This document shows positions 17,808 through 27,634 of a DNA stretch of 64,000 nt, one piece after another (the first letter of the stretch is position 1; every line of letters starts with the position of its first letter). The position numbers and the translations under genes were made by a program. Source of the stretch: CAWAND01 sp963797485 (lineage in GTDB: Bacteria > Chloroflexota > Anaerolineae > Anaerolineales > E44-bin32). The notes under the pieces are model-generated. The model made no database searches and was not told where the DNA came from. It saw only the letters and a program-made list of their open reading frames with translations. Where the stretch lies: assembly GCA_963797485.1 (NCBI GenBank), contig CAWCPF010000003.1:1054001-1118000 (forward strand), written 5' to 3'.

Positions 17808-19163
17808 TCAGGGAACGCTGTAGCTTGAAAGTTCGAAGGTGACCGTCTCTCCGGCGGCACTGGATTCGATCCGTACGATCCCGATCCCCCGCGCGTACCA
17901 CACCGTGCTGGAGAAATCCGTGCTGAAGTCCCCCAGCCCGGTGGTGGTAACCGTGCCGGTAGACGTCACCGGGATGGCGTCAAACGTGCCCGCGGCGGTG
18001 CTCACAGACGTCTCCGACCCAGCCGTGGAGGTTTCCGTGGTTTGGGAGGTGAACGTATCCGTGAATCCGGGGATGTCCACGCCCATGCCGATGGTATAGC
18101 TGCTATCCCATGAACCGCCGGATGTCAGGACGCTTTCCTTGGGCAGCGTGACCCCGTCGGCCGAAGACACATTGAATGAGACCACGCCCGGAACATCGCC
18201 CGAGGACAAGTCGGCCATCTGATAGTACAAGATGCCGTCCGGGCTGCAGTTCCAATCAAGACTGAAAGAACCGCTTCCGAAATCGATTGACAGGTGAGCC
18301 GTGGCGCTCTGCCGATCGCCCGAAACCGAGTCAACCGCCCAGGTGTACGGAGCGATGCCTGAGTAGGACCAGGTGGCACCGGCGCGAAGCGGCAAGTAGG
18401 GATGGTCGCAGGCCGTTTCACCGGACGCCTGGCCACTGGCGGTGGCATCCACCTTGCGCTGGATCGAAGCCAGGACCGTTCGCAGGCCGTCGGCATCCTC
18501 GGCGGTCTGGAGTTCGCCCCCGGGGATCGAACCCACCTGGTTCTTGAGGGCCTGGGAGTCGTCGGCGGAGACCTGAAACCCGACCACGTAGGTCTTCAGA
18601 TCGACTCCGGCTCGCTGCGCTTCCTGAGCGATGAGCTCCCCGGCCTGGGGATTACAGGCGTCGGCCCCGCCGGTGACCACCACCAGGGAATGCGGGCCGC
18701 CCTTAGCGGCCAGGTCGCGGATAGCCGAGATCATGGCCTCGCTGAGGTCCGAGTTTGAATCGGAACCGGCCTTTACGCCCTCGAGTTGGGTGGCGATCTT
18801 GTCCTGATTGGAGGTGGCGAAGGGCACCACGAGCTGCGTGTCCTGGCAAGCTTGGGCGACGGCGCCGCTGCCGAAGAGGCGCAGCCCCGAATTCAGATCC
18901 GGGTTGGCGGGCCTGACGATCTCGGCCAAGACGCCTCGGGCGACCTCGATGCGTGTGCCGCCCTCAGTGGACTCGTTCATGCGGGGCGAGGCATCCAGAA
19001 CGTATTCGACGGCGGGTTCCCCGCCGGCGTTGTTGGGTCTGAGATAGAAGTACGCGCCCACGGCGGCCGAAGTGCAGCACGTCAGCAGCAGCAGCAAGCC
19101 GCATCCGGCGCCGACCCATACGGTCCACGAACGTTTCTTGGCTGGGGGATTCGAGCTCGTCAT
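17808..19163 (-). CDS. membrane-anchored von Willebrand factor A domain protein
   Basis: About 451 residues. The N-terminal TM helix VWVGAGCGLLLLLTCCTSAAVGAYFYL is followed by a VWA domain starting VEYVLDASPRMNES. The MIDAS-like motif is degenerate (DASPRMN rather than DxSxS), while the downstream SLVVVTGGADACNP and the LKTYVVGFQV strand are conserved. The C-terminal half is a beta-rich extracellular region without a known family. The start is ATG 19163, seven bases after a GTGAGG box; ATG 19169 is possible. It converges with the kinase pair. Confidence 0.75.
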   Translation of the reverse strand: MTSSNPPAKKRSWTVWVGAGCGLLLLLTCCTSAAVGAYFYLRPNNAGGEPAVEYVLDASPRMNESTEGGTRIEVARGVLAEIVRPANPDLNSGLRLFGSGAVAQACQDTQLVVPFATSNQDKIATQLEGVKAGSDSNSDLSEAMISAIRDLAAKGGPHSLVVVTGGADACNPQAGELIAQEAQRAGVDLKTYVVGFQVSADDSQALKNQVGSIPGGELQTAEDADGLRTVLASIQRKVDATASGQASGETACDHPYLPLRAGATWSYSGIAPYTWAVDSVSGDRQSATAHLSIDFGSGSFSLDWNCSPDGILYYQMADLSSGDVPGVVSFNVSSADGVTLPKESVLTSGGSWDSSYTIGMGVDIPGFTDTFTSQTTETSTAGSETSVSTAAGTFDAIPVTSTGTVTTTGLGDFSTDFSSTVWYARGIGIVRIESSAAGETVTFELSSYSVP

Positions 19164-19257
19164 ACACATGCCTCACGCGAAATGATGGGGGCTGCGGGCG
19201 CAACCCGGAAGATGAGGATACACGGAATGAGCGCCGAGGCAAGCCCCTGGAAGTGTT

Positions 19258-20253
19258 TTAACCAGGGTCCGGGCTCAAGCCCGTGAGCGCCTCGTCGAGC
19301 GGACTGCGGACCGCAAGGGGCCCCCGGTTGAGGACGTGGGTGTAGATCATGGTTGTCGACACATGCCGATGCCCGAGCAGGTCCTGCACCGTGCGGATGT
19401 CGTAGCCGTTCTCGAGCATGTGGGTGGCGAAGGAGTGGCGCAGGGTGTGCGGGGAGACATGCTTGGCGATTCCGGCCAGGTCGGCGGCGTGGGTGATGGC
19501 TTTGCGGAGCGCACTGGGGCTGATGTGATGGCGGCGGGTGAGCCCGGCGCGCGGATCGGTTGACAAACGGTTGGAGGGGAAGACCCATTGCCACGCCCAA
19601 TCCCGGCTGGCGTGCGGGTACTTCCTTTCCAGGGCATCGGGCAGGTAGACGCCGGCGGCCCCCGCCTTGAGGTCCTGCTCATGGATGCGCTTGGTCCTCA
19701 GGAGCTGAGTGCGGAGGAGGGGAGCCAGGCGATCGGGGAGGATGGCGGGCCGGTCCTTGGCGCCTTTGCCGTCCCGGACCATGATCTGATGTTGGGCGAA
19801 GTCGAGGTCTTTGACCCTCAGGCGGACGCACTCACTGACGCGCAGGCCGCTGCCGTAGAGCAGCTCGGCCATGAGCTTGTTGGTGCCGGTCAGGCAGGCG
19901 AGCAGGCCCCGCACTTCCTGCTTGGATAGGACCGTGGGGAGGCGTTTGGGGCGGCGGGCGCGGACGGACTGGAGGTCAAAATCGAGCGGTTGGTCGAGCA
20001 CGTGGTTATAGAAGAAGGCGATGGCGTTGAGAGCCTGGTTCTGGGTGGCGGCTGAGACGTGTTGGTGGACGGCCAGGTAGGTGAGGTAGGCCTCGATTTC
20101 AGCCTGGCCGAGGCGCGATGGGTGGCGGAGTTTGTGGAAAATGATGAAGCGCCTGACCCAGCCCAGGTAAGCCTGTTCGGTCTTGTATGCGTAGTGTTTT
20201 CGGCGAAGGATTTGGCGCAGTTGATCGAGGAGTTTCGGTTGGGGCTAACTCAT
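19258..20253 (-). CDS. intI: integron integrase IntI (tyrosine recombinase) with in-frame amber at codon 3
   Basis: Read leftward. The N-terminal SAM-like domain is PKLLDQLRQILRRKHYAYKTEQAYLGWVRRFI. The catalytic domain has Arg in YGSGLRVSECVRLRVKDLD, HTLRHSFATHML (His-x-x-Arg), LLGHRHVSTTMIYTHVL (His and nucleophile Tyr), and the extra helix found only in IntI, ALERKYPHASRDWAWQWVFPS. The full frame from ATG 20253 gives about 331 residues, the normal length, but codon 3 is TAG (20245-20247; CAG would be one change). The longest uninterrupted frame with a common start begins at GTG 20001 and lacks the N-terminal DNA-binding domain. Either CTG initiation, an inactive integrase or a sequence error must be assumed. 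It is transcribed away from the cassettes, the standard layout. Confidence 0.9.
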
Positions 20254-20462
20254 GGCAATCCCCCTGGTTGTCATGGAGCTCGGAAGTGAGTATGCTTGGG
20301 TCGCATAAAGGGGGACTACTTCTTTCCAGCTAACCCCCCCGCACACGAGATGATAGAACCTTTTGGCCCGCTTTTCCAGCGCGTGGCCCCTTTTCAAGCC
20401 TGTTCAGCCGCAAGAATCCCCCTGTGGGGGGAATTCGAGCCGCGTTTCAGACTAAGATGATG
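20254..20462. other. attI / leader region between intI and the first cassette
   Basis: 209 bp separating divergent intI and the array. The first junction is G^TTAGAG at 20462, so the attI recombination site must be at the right end (about 20400-20465). No clear cassette promoter with consensus -35/-10 boxes is visible. A C/G-run inverted repeat at 20414-20436 is the strongest feature. Confidence 0.6.
20414..20436. promoter_or_regulatory. inverted repeat in the attI region
   Basis: GAAT-CCCCC-TGT-GGGGG-GAATTC, 26 bp before the first cassette junction. It could be an integrase or regulator binding site, or an attenuator hairpin in the leader transcript. Confidence 0.4.
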
Positions 20463-21086
20463 TTAGAGAAGGCCGCGAAGATCTTCTTTTTGCATGGGAC
20501 GAGTGGCACGTGGCGTCTCGAAAAGCTGCCCAGGCGCCATATCGAGGCGAAGCGGTTGGGAAGAGCTGGGAGGCTGCTGGGCCGGCTCCGTCGAATTGAT
20601 CCAATGCGCTCACCGGAACCGTGGCATCGTTCCGGCGATTGTGAAGGAATTCACAAATGGCCAAGCGCATCGAAGACGCCGGCCTGGGGCCGGCCAAGGT
20701 TCCGAGCACGATTGCTGCCTGGTTCATCAGGCTGGGGTCTTGCCGGTCAACGCTGTGGGGGAGCGCACGTGCCTGAGTTTCGGGGCTTGCCAGCCAGGAA
20801 CGATAGAATCGGGCTCCGCCAGGTGTCTTCCGGCTCCAGGTTGATCTGAATTTGGGCTTGTGGCGTAGGAAGTCAAAGCTCCTTGGCCCGAAGGGTTAGG
20901 CCAGGCGGGTTGAGGCGGACCCAAGCAGGGCGCCGAGTTAGTTCTCGCCAAGCGTCCCAGGCTTGCGGCCTTCTAACATATCGCTGATGCGGACCGACAT
21001 CTGGGGCGAATTTGGGGTTAATTCGGGGCCAGGGTCGGTTGAAAATGGAAGAGCGGTCTGATACAAGGGCCACGAGTAGCTCGTCG
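20463..21086 (+). repeat. cassette 1: gene-less, tandem-related cassette
   Basis: Shares long blocks with cassettes 2 and 3, for example GGAACCGTGGCATCRTTCCG around 20610-20635 and the inverted repeat TTGTGAAGGAATTCACAA at about 20639. Indels between the copies do not preserve a reading frame, so I see no protein gene. Confidence 0.75.
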
Positions 21087-21092
21087 TTCAAA
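20971..21092 (+). repeat. attC1
   Basis: R'' TTCTAAC at 20971; R' degenerate GTTCAAA at 21086. Internal sequence closely matches attC2 and attC3. Confidence 0.75.
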
Positions 21093-21694
21093 GAGCCACG
21101 AACTTCTTTTTGCTTCGGACAGAGTCGCATCTGGCGCCTGGAAAGCCGCGCATATCGAGCAAAGCAGGTGGGCAAAAAGCTGGGAGTTTCTCGGCAGGCT
21201 GTTCGAATTCGATCCAATGCGCTCGCCGGAACCGTCGCATCTTTCCGGCGATTGTGAAAGGAATTCACAAATATCGGGGAAATCGGCAGAACCTGGCTGG
21301 GCCGGCCAAGCTGCGAGCACGTTGCTGCCTCCTCCATCAGGCCGGGGCCTGGCCGGTAACGCTGTGGGGGAACACGTGCCTGAGTTTCGGGGCTGGCCAG
21401 CCAGCGCACAAAATCGGGCTCCGCTCAGGTGTCTTCCGGCTCCAGGGTGATCTCACTTTGGGCTTGTGGCGTAGGAAGTCAATGCTCCTTGGCCCGATGG
21501 GTTTGGCAGGCGGCCTGAGGCGGTTCCGAGCAGGGCACCGAGTTAGGTCCGCGGCCAAGCGCCGCCCAGGTTTGCGGCCTTCTAACATATCGCTGATGCG
21601 GACCGACATCTGGGGCGAATTTGGGGTCAATTCGGGGCCAGGGCGGGTTGAGAATGGAAGAGCGGTCCGATGCCGGGGCCACGTAGCTCAAGCG
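21087..21694 (+). repeat. cassette 2: gene-less, tandem-related cassette
   Basis: Second copy of the roughly 610-bp non-coding cassette, with the same conserved blocks, including the TTGTGAAAGGAATTCACAA inverted repeat near 21252 and the GGGCTTGTGGCGTAGGAAGT block near 21462. It ends in attC2. Confidence 0.78.
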
Positions 21695-21700
21695 TTAGAA
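21580..21700 (+). repeat. attC2
   Basis: R'' TTCTAAC at 21580 and R' GTTAGAA at 21694; GGCCTTCTAAC and GTTAGAAGGCC are exact complements. Confidence 0.85.
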
Positions 21701-22308
21701 GGCCGCGAAGAACTTCATTTTGCCAGGAGGGGAGTCGCACTTGGCGTCTCGGCAGGCCGGGCGTCGCATCGAGGGGAAGGGGTTGGCGGAAGAAGCTGGG
21801 AGGTTGCTGGGCCGGCTCCTTCGAATTCGATCCAATGCGCTCACCGGAACCGTGGCATCATTCCGGCGATTGTGAAGGAATTCACAAATAACCGGGAAAT
21901 CGGCAGAACCTGGCTGGGCCGGCCAAGCTGCGAGCACATTGCCTCCTCCATCAGGCCGGGGCCTGGCCGGTCAACGCTGTGGGGGAGCGCGTGCCTGAGT
22001 ATCGGGCATGGCCAGCCAGCGACAGGGATGAGGCTCCGCTCAGGTGTCTTCCGGCTCCAAGCTGATCTCACTTTGGGCTTGTGGCGTAGGAAGTCAAAGC
22101 TCCTTGACCCGAAGGGTTGGGCCAGAGGCTTGAGACGGATCGAAGCATGGGGGCCGAGTTGGCTGCTGACCCAGCACGGCCCAGGCTTGCGGCCTTCTAA
22201 CATATCGCTGATGCGGACCGAAATCTGGGGCGAGTTTGGGGTTGATTCGGGGCAGGGTGGGTTGAAAATGAAAGAGTGGTCCGATGCCGGGGCCACGTAG
22301 CTCAAGTG
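21695..22308 (+). repeat. cassette 3: gene-less, tandem-related cassette
   Basis: Third copy of the non-coding cassette; starts TTAGAAGGCCGCGAAG like cassette 2's junction and carries the same internal inverted repeat near 21870. Confidence 0.78.
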
Positions 22309-22314
22309 TTAGGC
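22195..22314 (+). repeat. attC3
   Basis: R'' TTCTAAC at 22195; R' GTTAGGC at 22308 belongs to the next cassette start. Confidence 0.85.
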
Positions 22315-22425
22315 GCACTGATCGTGCTGCCAATACTTGCTATGAGATGCAGTTGTAGCTGTCCCCAACACCGCTTTCCGCGTGCGCGAAGCCGTTCCGT
22401 CCAACGTAGACGAAAGGAACCGATC

Positions 22426-22791
22426 ATGACCATCCCGCCTTCCGACACTCCATCCAAGAGCAGATTTCCTAGGATCATCATCGTCGTTCTAGGGCTGTTC
22501 GGCGTCTGCATGCTGGCAAGCATTGCCGTCATTGTTGTCTTGGCACTGCTTGGCCCCGCCATCGGGACTGTATTCTCCAACATCATCACAAACCTGCCCA
22601 CGCCGACGCCTACTGATGAGGCGAGCGCTCGGCAGAACCCATTCCAGGAGGAGAGTCATTCGCAAGCTGTCGCGCACGATGCGATCCTTTGCCTAAGCGG
22701 TCATCCTCCATTTGAACGACTGCCAGCAACTTGTGCAGCCTTCTCCTTCTGCCTTGCCGAGGCTCAAGAATCCATTCGGCTGTGCGCCTAA
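22426..22791 (+). CDS. cassette 4: small single-pass membrane protein
   Basis: 121 residues from ATG 22426 behind CGAAAGGAACC. A strong TM helix (IIIVVLGLFGVCMLASIAVIVVLALL) follows a short cytoplasmic tail; the remainder is a short Pro/Thr-rich stalk and a Cys-containing tail (AICLSGHPP-like region, ATCAAFSFCLAEAQ). The stop overlaps the R'' core of attC4 (22786-22792). No family is recognised. The last 60 residues could be out of frame if an indel is present. Confidence 0.5.
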   Translation: MTIPPSDTPSKSRFPRIIIVVLGLFGVCMLASIAVIVVLALLGPAIGTVFSNIITNLPTPTPTDEASARQNPFQEESHSQAVAHDAILCLSGHPPFERLPATCAAFSFCLAEAQESIRLCA

Positions 22792-22905
22792 CATCTCGCT
22801 GGATGGGACCGGGGATGGGCGATTTTGGAGCAGACGTGTATGATCGGGGTGGGTCTGGAGAAGCGGCGTTGATCAACCCCGGCCCATCAGCTGGAGGCGT
22901 AGGAG
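22786..22905 (+). repeat. attC4, class A
   Basis: R'' GCCTAAC at 22786; R' lacks one T (GTAGGAG, from 22899). Body has the class-A CTGGATGGGACCGGGGATG. Confidence 0.75.
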
Positions 22906-23066
22906 ACCCAGTGCTTGGACTTTCAGCCTATCAAGTCAATCACAGGTAGCATCCAGGCAAACTGCACATAGACTTTCCCCCTGTGCTTGAGGGCTTAACT
23001 CTATGTGTTTCTATCAGGTTGATTCAGGATACGAGAAGCAGATTTAAGCACCTCGCAGCGACAACC

Positions 23067-24290
23067 ATGAATGTAAGTTCAAGGATACTGTTCGTCTTGC
23101 TCGCTTTTGCTGCCCTCACGACCAGTTGCGCTGGCCTTTTCACTTCGCAGGATAGTGCTTGTATCCCGCCAGACGTAACATCGCCTCACCACCAACCCAT
23201 CTTTCGTGAAGATCAGTTTCACATTCCCAGGCGAAAGTCAATGCCTCGATGGTGGCAGCCTCAATTGGGCATACTCCAAAAGAACCCCGATCTGCTCCGT
23301 GACGTTCGTGATATCGTTGCACTATCGCCAAGCGAGATATGGATCGCCTCGGGATCCCCGATGTGTCTGGCGCTTCCATCTTCCGGTTCGATTCCCAGAC
23401 CGACGAATTCACCCCATTCCCGGTATCAGACCCGCACGGCAATAAACTCTTCATTTGACGACTTGCTACTCACCAGAGCAGGATCTCTTTGGGCGCTGTT
23501 CGGAACTCGTACATACTCTCTCTTAGCTAAACTCGACCCAGCCAAAGACCGGTTTGAGGTTGTAACTGACAAGCACCACCTTTTCGATCCGGCGCTGACG
23601 GAACAGCCTCCTTATTTCACAAGCTCGAATTCGCTTCTTGCTGAGGAGCCCGACGGCACAATCATTGTTGTCCTGAACGGCCAGATCTATCACTACGACC
23701 CAGCCACGAATTCGGCCAGGCTATTGTTGAGGACCAACTCGGGGCTCGAGGTTAAATCAATTGCCGTTTCGAAAGATGGCAACGTCTGGTTCACAAGTCG
23801 ACAGGACCTGGCTGTCCGCGAACTCGACCTCTCCGACGGCTTGATTTGGTACTATGGACCCCCGCCGGGCATGACCGAGTTGGACGCTGGCTACTACGCC
23901 GTGAATTGGATGAGAAAGCCGTTTGAGGTAGACAGCGCTGGGAGAGTTCGGTATTCGACTTCGGGTGGCTGCAACGAATCGATGGTTCCAAGAGGTATTC
24001 CTGGAACGCTAATCACGCTCCGCAGTCTTCATAAGCATCTATAACTTAGAGTTCCTTTATATGTATGACCGTCCACTCGCCACGTACCAGTTTTCCGATG
24101 GGGATCTCTGGTTCACGACCGGCCATACCACTGTCCGACATGATCCCGATACTAGCAAATGGTGCTGGACCGCCCCGGCCGAGGGCCACTTGCCGAGGAT
24201 GCGCTCGGCAACGTCTGGCTGATTGACCAAGTTGGCCGTCAAATCTATCGATACGCCTTCAATCTAGTAAGTTCGCCTCCGGACAAGTGA
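23067..24290 (+). pseudogene. cassette 5: lipoprotein with beta-propeller repeats, two frameshifts
   Basis: ATG 23067 starts a lipoprotein signal (ILFVLLAFAALTTSC, lipobox Cys at residue 19). Blades then follow such as NVWFTSRQDLAVRELDLSDGLIWYY and, after the breaks, DGDLWFTTGHTTVRHDPDTSKW and DALGNVWLIDQVGRQIYRY, resembling two-component-regulator/Vgb-like propellers. The frame breaks near 24015-24025 and near 24180-24190; the gene would end at TGA 24288-24290. It is probably a surface sensor-like lipoprotein when intact. Confidence 0.6.
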
Positions 24291-24300
24291 GCGAGGGACT

Positions 24301-24423
24301 TCCTAACATCTCGCTGGATCGGACCGGGGATGCGGGGCGAGTTTGGCAAAGTTGTTGTATGCTCAGGATGGCCCGGGGCAGGGTGGAGCGTGGCCCCGGC
24401 CGATCAGCTCGAGGGCGTTAGGC
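24301..24423 (+). repeat. attC5, class A
   Basis: R'' TCCTAAC at 24301; R' GTTAGGC at 24417. Confidence 0.88.
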
Positions 24424-24449
24424 TGATGCCCATTAAGGGCTAGGAACAT

Positions 24450-25504
24450 CCAGCTTGATGTTGCGACCCAGGCTACTTTTCTCCTCATCGGAATCCTCAT
24501 GGTCTCTTGCGGGCCTGAGGCACCTCCACACTTTGCGTCCTCGTCCACGGTTGCCCCATCCGTTGGGCCGCAACCGCAGCTGTTGTCCCCAACTCCTTCA
24601 TAGACCGCTAAGCTGCAGCCGCCGACTAGAACCCCCGACCCTATGCTCATTCCTTCAGCCACCGCTCCAAACATTCCTACCTGGGTTCTTCCGCCTAGGT
24701 GCCGACAGAAGGATCCAGGCATGTTGGCAGAGTATGCGATGAGAACATACGAGTTTGGAGATCTGGCGTACGCCCACATCACGTTCTCGCCCAACCGCAG
24801 ATATGTCGCTTTCTCCACTCTTGAGAAATCTGCTGAACAATTCGACACTGGGGAATCTTTCGAGGTCGCCTATCTGTTCAACAGAAGCACAGGGTCAGAG
24901 GAGAGACTGTACCCCAGCAAGTACGGCTTCATTACTGAGTTTCAGTGGAGCGCGAACGGGCTTCTCGTTGTGTCAGATACCAACATAGACGGGTGCGGAG
25001 GTGTCTCCCCCTCGTGCTCGATCCGGCTTCGGGGCAGGTCCTTGAAACCGTGAATGGGGCTATTTGCGGAAATTCGTGGAATCATTCGAGGACTGCGAGC
25101 ATTCTTTGTCAGCCATTGCTGGGGTGCAGAACCAGCCACCGACGAACTTGCAGTCTACGATTTTGCCCTTAGGCGAGTCCTATCTCATCTAACGCATGAG
25201 GGCGAAATGACCGGCATGAGGTTCACCCAGAGGCCCGACCTGGTACAGCGGGAACTCTAGGCTTGCGGTCACAATTCGCGAAGGTCACTGGGAAGACGAC
25301 TTCATGAACTATCCGCTAACCAACGCATATGTCGTTACGGTGGAACTTAGCTCGTCAGGTCCGAAGGCTGAGAGCAAGTACTTCGACCCGAACCTGGATT
25401 ACTCGTTTTCAGTCAGCCCAGACGGCGAAATCTCTGTCAGTTCGGTTCCCACTCAGACGATCGACGGGGTCACCACGTGGTACGAAATCAAGTCATCAGC
25501 CTAA
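24450..25504 (+). pseudogene. cassette 6: lipoprotein-like gene with stop and several frameshifts
   Basis: A lipobox-like start region (LLIGILMVSCGPEAPP, about 24495-24540) leads into a Thr/Pro stalk that meets TAG at about 24602 (CAG would fit). Coding character continues in frame at 24643-25053 (YAHITFSPNRRYVAFSTLEKS, FQWSANGLLVVSDTNID), then in other frames (VLDPASGQVLETVNG near 25015) and at 25304-25504 (DPNLDYSFSVSPDGEISVSS). The repeats suggest a beta-propeller (PD40/WD-like) surface protein. At least three breaks make it non-functional as read. Confidence 0.5.
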
Positions 25505-25621
25505 CATCTCGCTCGATGGGACCGGGGATACAGGGCAATTCTGGAGCAGGCGTCATATGATCGGGCTGGGCATGGGAGCAAGACGTAGTGACCCCGGCCC
25601 ATCAGCTCGGAGGCGTTAGCT
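25499..25621 (+). repeat. attC6, class A
   Basis: R'' GCCTAAC at 25499; R' GTTAGCT at 25615. Confidence 0.88.
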
Positions 25622-25642
25622 CGCCTCTCCAAGGGGGTTAGT

Positions 25643-26278
25643 TTGCCAATCTGCTCTTACTGCGGAAATGAGGCGCCAAAGCCTCAAAGGGAACACGTCT
25701 TTCCTTCATGCCTGTATCCAAACTCGAAAGCCAACTCCACCGTCCAACGCCTTACCATATCAAGCTGTGGTGAATGCAACCAGGGCTGGTCCGACGACGA
25801 AGCCCATTTTCGGAATGTCTTGCTGATGTCAGGCGACAACCCCATTCCCACCAGATCCGAATTGTGGGAAAGCACTCTAAAACGCAGCCTCAAACAGCCA
25901 GACGCGAAAAGACGTATCGACGACCTCCTTTCGATAATCCGCCAAGACCAGGCAACCGCGGGTCGCTACTTGATTTACCCAGCCGAAGACCTAAGGGTCC
26001 TTCGCGTTGTGAAGAAGGTGATTCGAGGACTCGCTTCGTACCACAAACTGGTTCCACACGTTCCGGAGGACAGAGTTTGGGCGGACGTCCTTCGGTTCCA
26101 ATTCCCTGAGGAATTCCTTCCCATGATGGCCTATGGACACCGCGAGCCTGACATTGCGGAATACTGGTACGACCAGCTTGACCATGAGGACATCCATTCC
26201 TTCTGGCTCCTAAAATTCTTCGAATCGGCCGCTTTCGTCGGAGTCATTTATCGGCCGAAAGTACGCTCAAAGATGTAA
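25643..26278 (+). CDS. cassette 7: HNH-like zinc-finger protein
   Basis: 211 residues with TTG start 25643 after AAGGGGG. Paired zinc motifs CSYCG (4-8) and CGECNQGW (about 42-49) enclose REHVFPSCL, the layout of HNH/ββα-metal endonuclease-like proteins often found in integrons and phages. The remaining helical part has no known family. A DNase role (restriction or defence) is an inference; the catalytic HNH asparagine/histidine order is not fully canonical. An IS element lies between this gene and the cassette's attC. Confidence 0.65.
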   Translation: MPICSYCGNEAPKPQREHVFPSCLYPNSKANSTVQRLTISSCGECNQGWSDDEAHFRNVLLMSGDNPIPTRSELWESTLKRSLKQPDAKRRIDDLLSIIRQDQATAGRYLIYPAEDLRVLRVVKKVIRGLASYHKLVPHVPEDRVWADVLRFQFPEEFLPMMAYGHREPDIAEYWYDQLDHEDIHSFWLLKFFESAAFVGVIYRPKVRSKM

Positions 26279-26287
26279 GTGAACCAA

Positions 26288-27618
26288 ATCAAGACATAGG
26301 TAACAAAATCTTCTCAAGACATGGGTAACACTTCTTATCAGGACATGGGTAACACTTTCTCGGGAGAGGAGGTGGCGCCGATGACCTGGGAGGGTGTTAC
26401 CGTGAGCGAGCAGAAGCAGCAATTCATCGAAGACTTCTTGTTGAACTGCTACAGCGTGACGGACTTGGCTGAGCAGTTCAGCGTGTCGCGCAAGACAGCG
26501 CATAAGTGGATCAATCGATACTTGGAGCATGGCCCGGCGGGTCTTGAAGAGCGCTCGCGTCGGCCGAGGAGCTGCCCCTGGCAGGCGGATCTGGCTGCTC
26601 AAGCCGAGATCATTGAGCTGCGTCTGAAGCATCCGAAGTGGGGTCCGAAGAAGCTGCTGGACATCCTGGAGCGGCGGGAGCCGAAGCGGCCCTGGCCATC
26701 GATTCCGACGGCGGCCCGGATCCTGGGCCGGGCGGGTCTGGTGAAGCCGCGGCGCCGGTACCGGCGGGCGCATCCGGGCTGTCCTAAGACGCAGCCGGCC
26801 GGACCGAACGACATTTGGGCAGCCGACTACAAGGGCCAGTTCCGGCTGAAGAACATGCGGTACTGCTTTCCGCTGACGGTGAGCGACCTTTCGAGCCGGT
26901 ATCTCCTGGGCTGCGACGCCCATCCGGCGATCTCCTTGGAGCGAACGCAGGCACATTTCAAGCGTCTTTTCGAGACCTACGGGTTGCCCAATCGCATCCG
27001 GACCGACAACGGGGTGCCGTTCGCTTCGAATGCTCTGGCCCGGCTGTCGCAGCTGTCGGTGTGGTTCATCCGATTGGGGATCTATCCGGAGCTGATCGAA
27101 CCGGGAAAGCCGCAGCAAAATGGCGTGCACGAGCGGATGCACAAGACGCTGAAGGAGGAAGCGACAATTCCGCCGGCGAGCAACCTGAAAGGGCAGCAGC
27201 GCAAGTTCGACGGCTTCCGGCACGAGTTCAACGAAGACCGCCCCCACGAAGCCATCGACATGAAACGGCCGGCGGAGCTCTACCGGCCGTCACACCGACC
27301 GATGCCCCAGAAGATCGACCGCTATGACTATCCCGGGCACTATCTGGTGCGACGGGTGAGCCGGGCAGGCACCATCCGGGCTTTCGGGCGGCAGCTGTTT
27401 GTGAGCAACACCCTGATTGAAGACTACGTAGGGTTGGAGGAGGTGGCCGACGGAGTCTATGACCTGTACTTTTGCTTCTACCAGATCGGGCGCTATGATG
27501 GGAGGCGAAACAGAATCCAGGACATCATTTCGAAGGTGGCCGTAAGTCGCCGGCAGATCGATCGGGCCGAGCGAGTGTAACCTATGTCCTGATAATAATC
27601 TGTAACCCATGTCTTGAT
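26288..27618 (+). mobile_element. IS481-like insertion sequence inside cassette 7
   Basis: The ends carry repeated TCAAGACATGGGTAACA motifs: left copies near 26288, 26314 and 26337, right copies inverted near 27582 and 27600-27618. The outer boundary on the left (26288 or 26314) is uncertain. The element separates the HNH gene from attC7: the cassette's start GTTAGCTCGCC (25615) is complementary to GGCGAGCTAAC (27631), so both sides belong to one interrupted cassette. Confidence 0.8.
26381..27580 (+). CDS. IS481-family transposase
   Basis: About 399 residues from ATG 26381 after GGGAGAGGAGG. An N-terminal winged HTH (VTDLAEQFSVSRKTAHKWINRYLEHGPAGLEERSRRP) is followed by an rve integrase core with the DDE residues in NDIWAADYKGQF, IRTDNGVPFAS and GKPQQNGVHERMHKTLKEE. 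The C-terminal part (IRAFGRQLFVSNTLIEDYVGL) is the usual IS481 beta-barrel. The frame is intact, unlike many nearby genes, so the element may be functional. Confidence 0.9.
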   Translation: MTWEGVTVSEQKQQFIEDFLLNCYSVTDLAEQFSVSRKTAHKWINRYLEHGPAGLEERSRRPRSCPWQADLAAQAEIIELRLKHPKWGPKKLLDILERREPKRPWPSIPTAARILGRAGLVKPRRRYRRAHPGCPKTQPAGPNDIWAADYKGQFRLKNMRYCFPLTVSDLSSRYLLGCDAHPAISLERTQAHFKRLFETYGLPNRIRTDNGVPFASNALARLSQLSVWFIRLGIYPELIEPGKPQQNGVHERMHKTLKEEATIPPASNLKGQQRKFDGFRHEFNEDRPHEAIDMKRPAELYRPSHRPMPQKIDRYDYPGHYLVRRVSRAGTIRAFGRQLFVSNTLIEDYVGLEEVADGVYDLYFCFYQIGRYDGRRNRIQDIISKVAVSRRQIDRAERV

Positions 27619-27634
27619 ACTGTACCAAGAGGCG

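Noticed and set aside
21110..22300. 396-codon open frame across cassettes 2 and 3
   Set aside because: It crosses an attC, repeats itself with the duplicated DNA and has no protein-like conservation; the frame is open by chance in GC-rich repeats.
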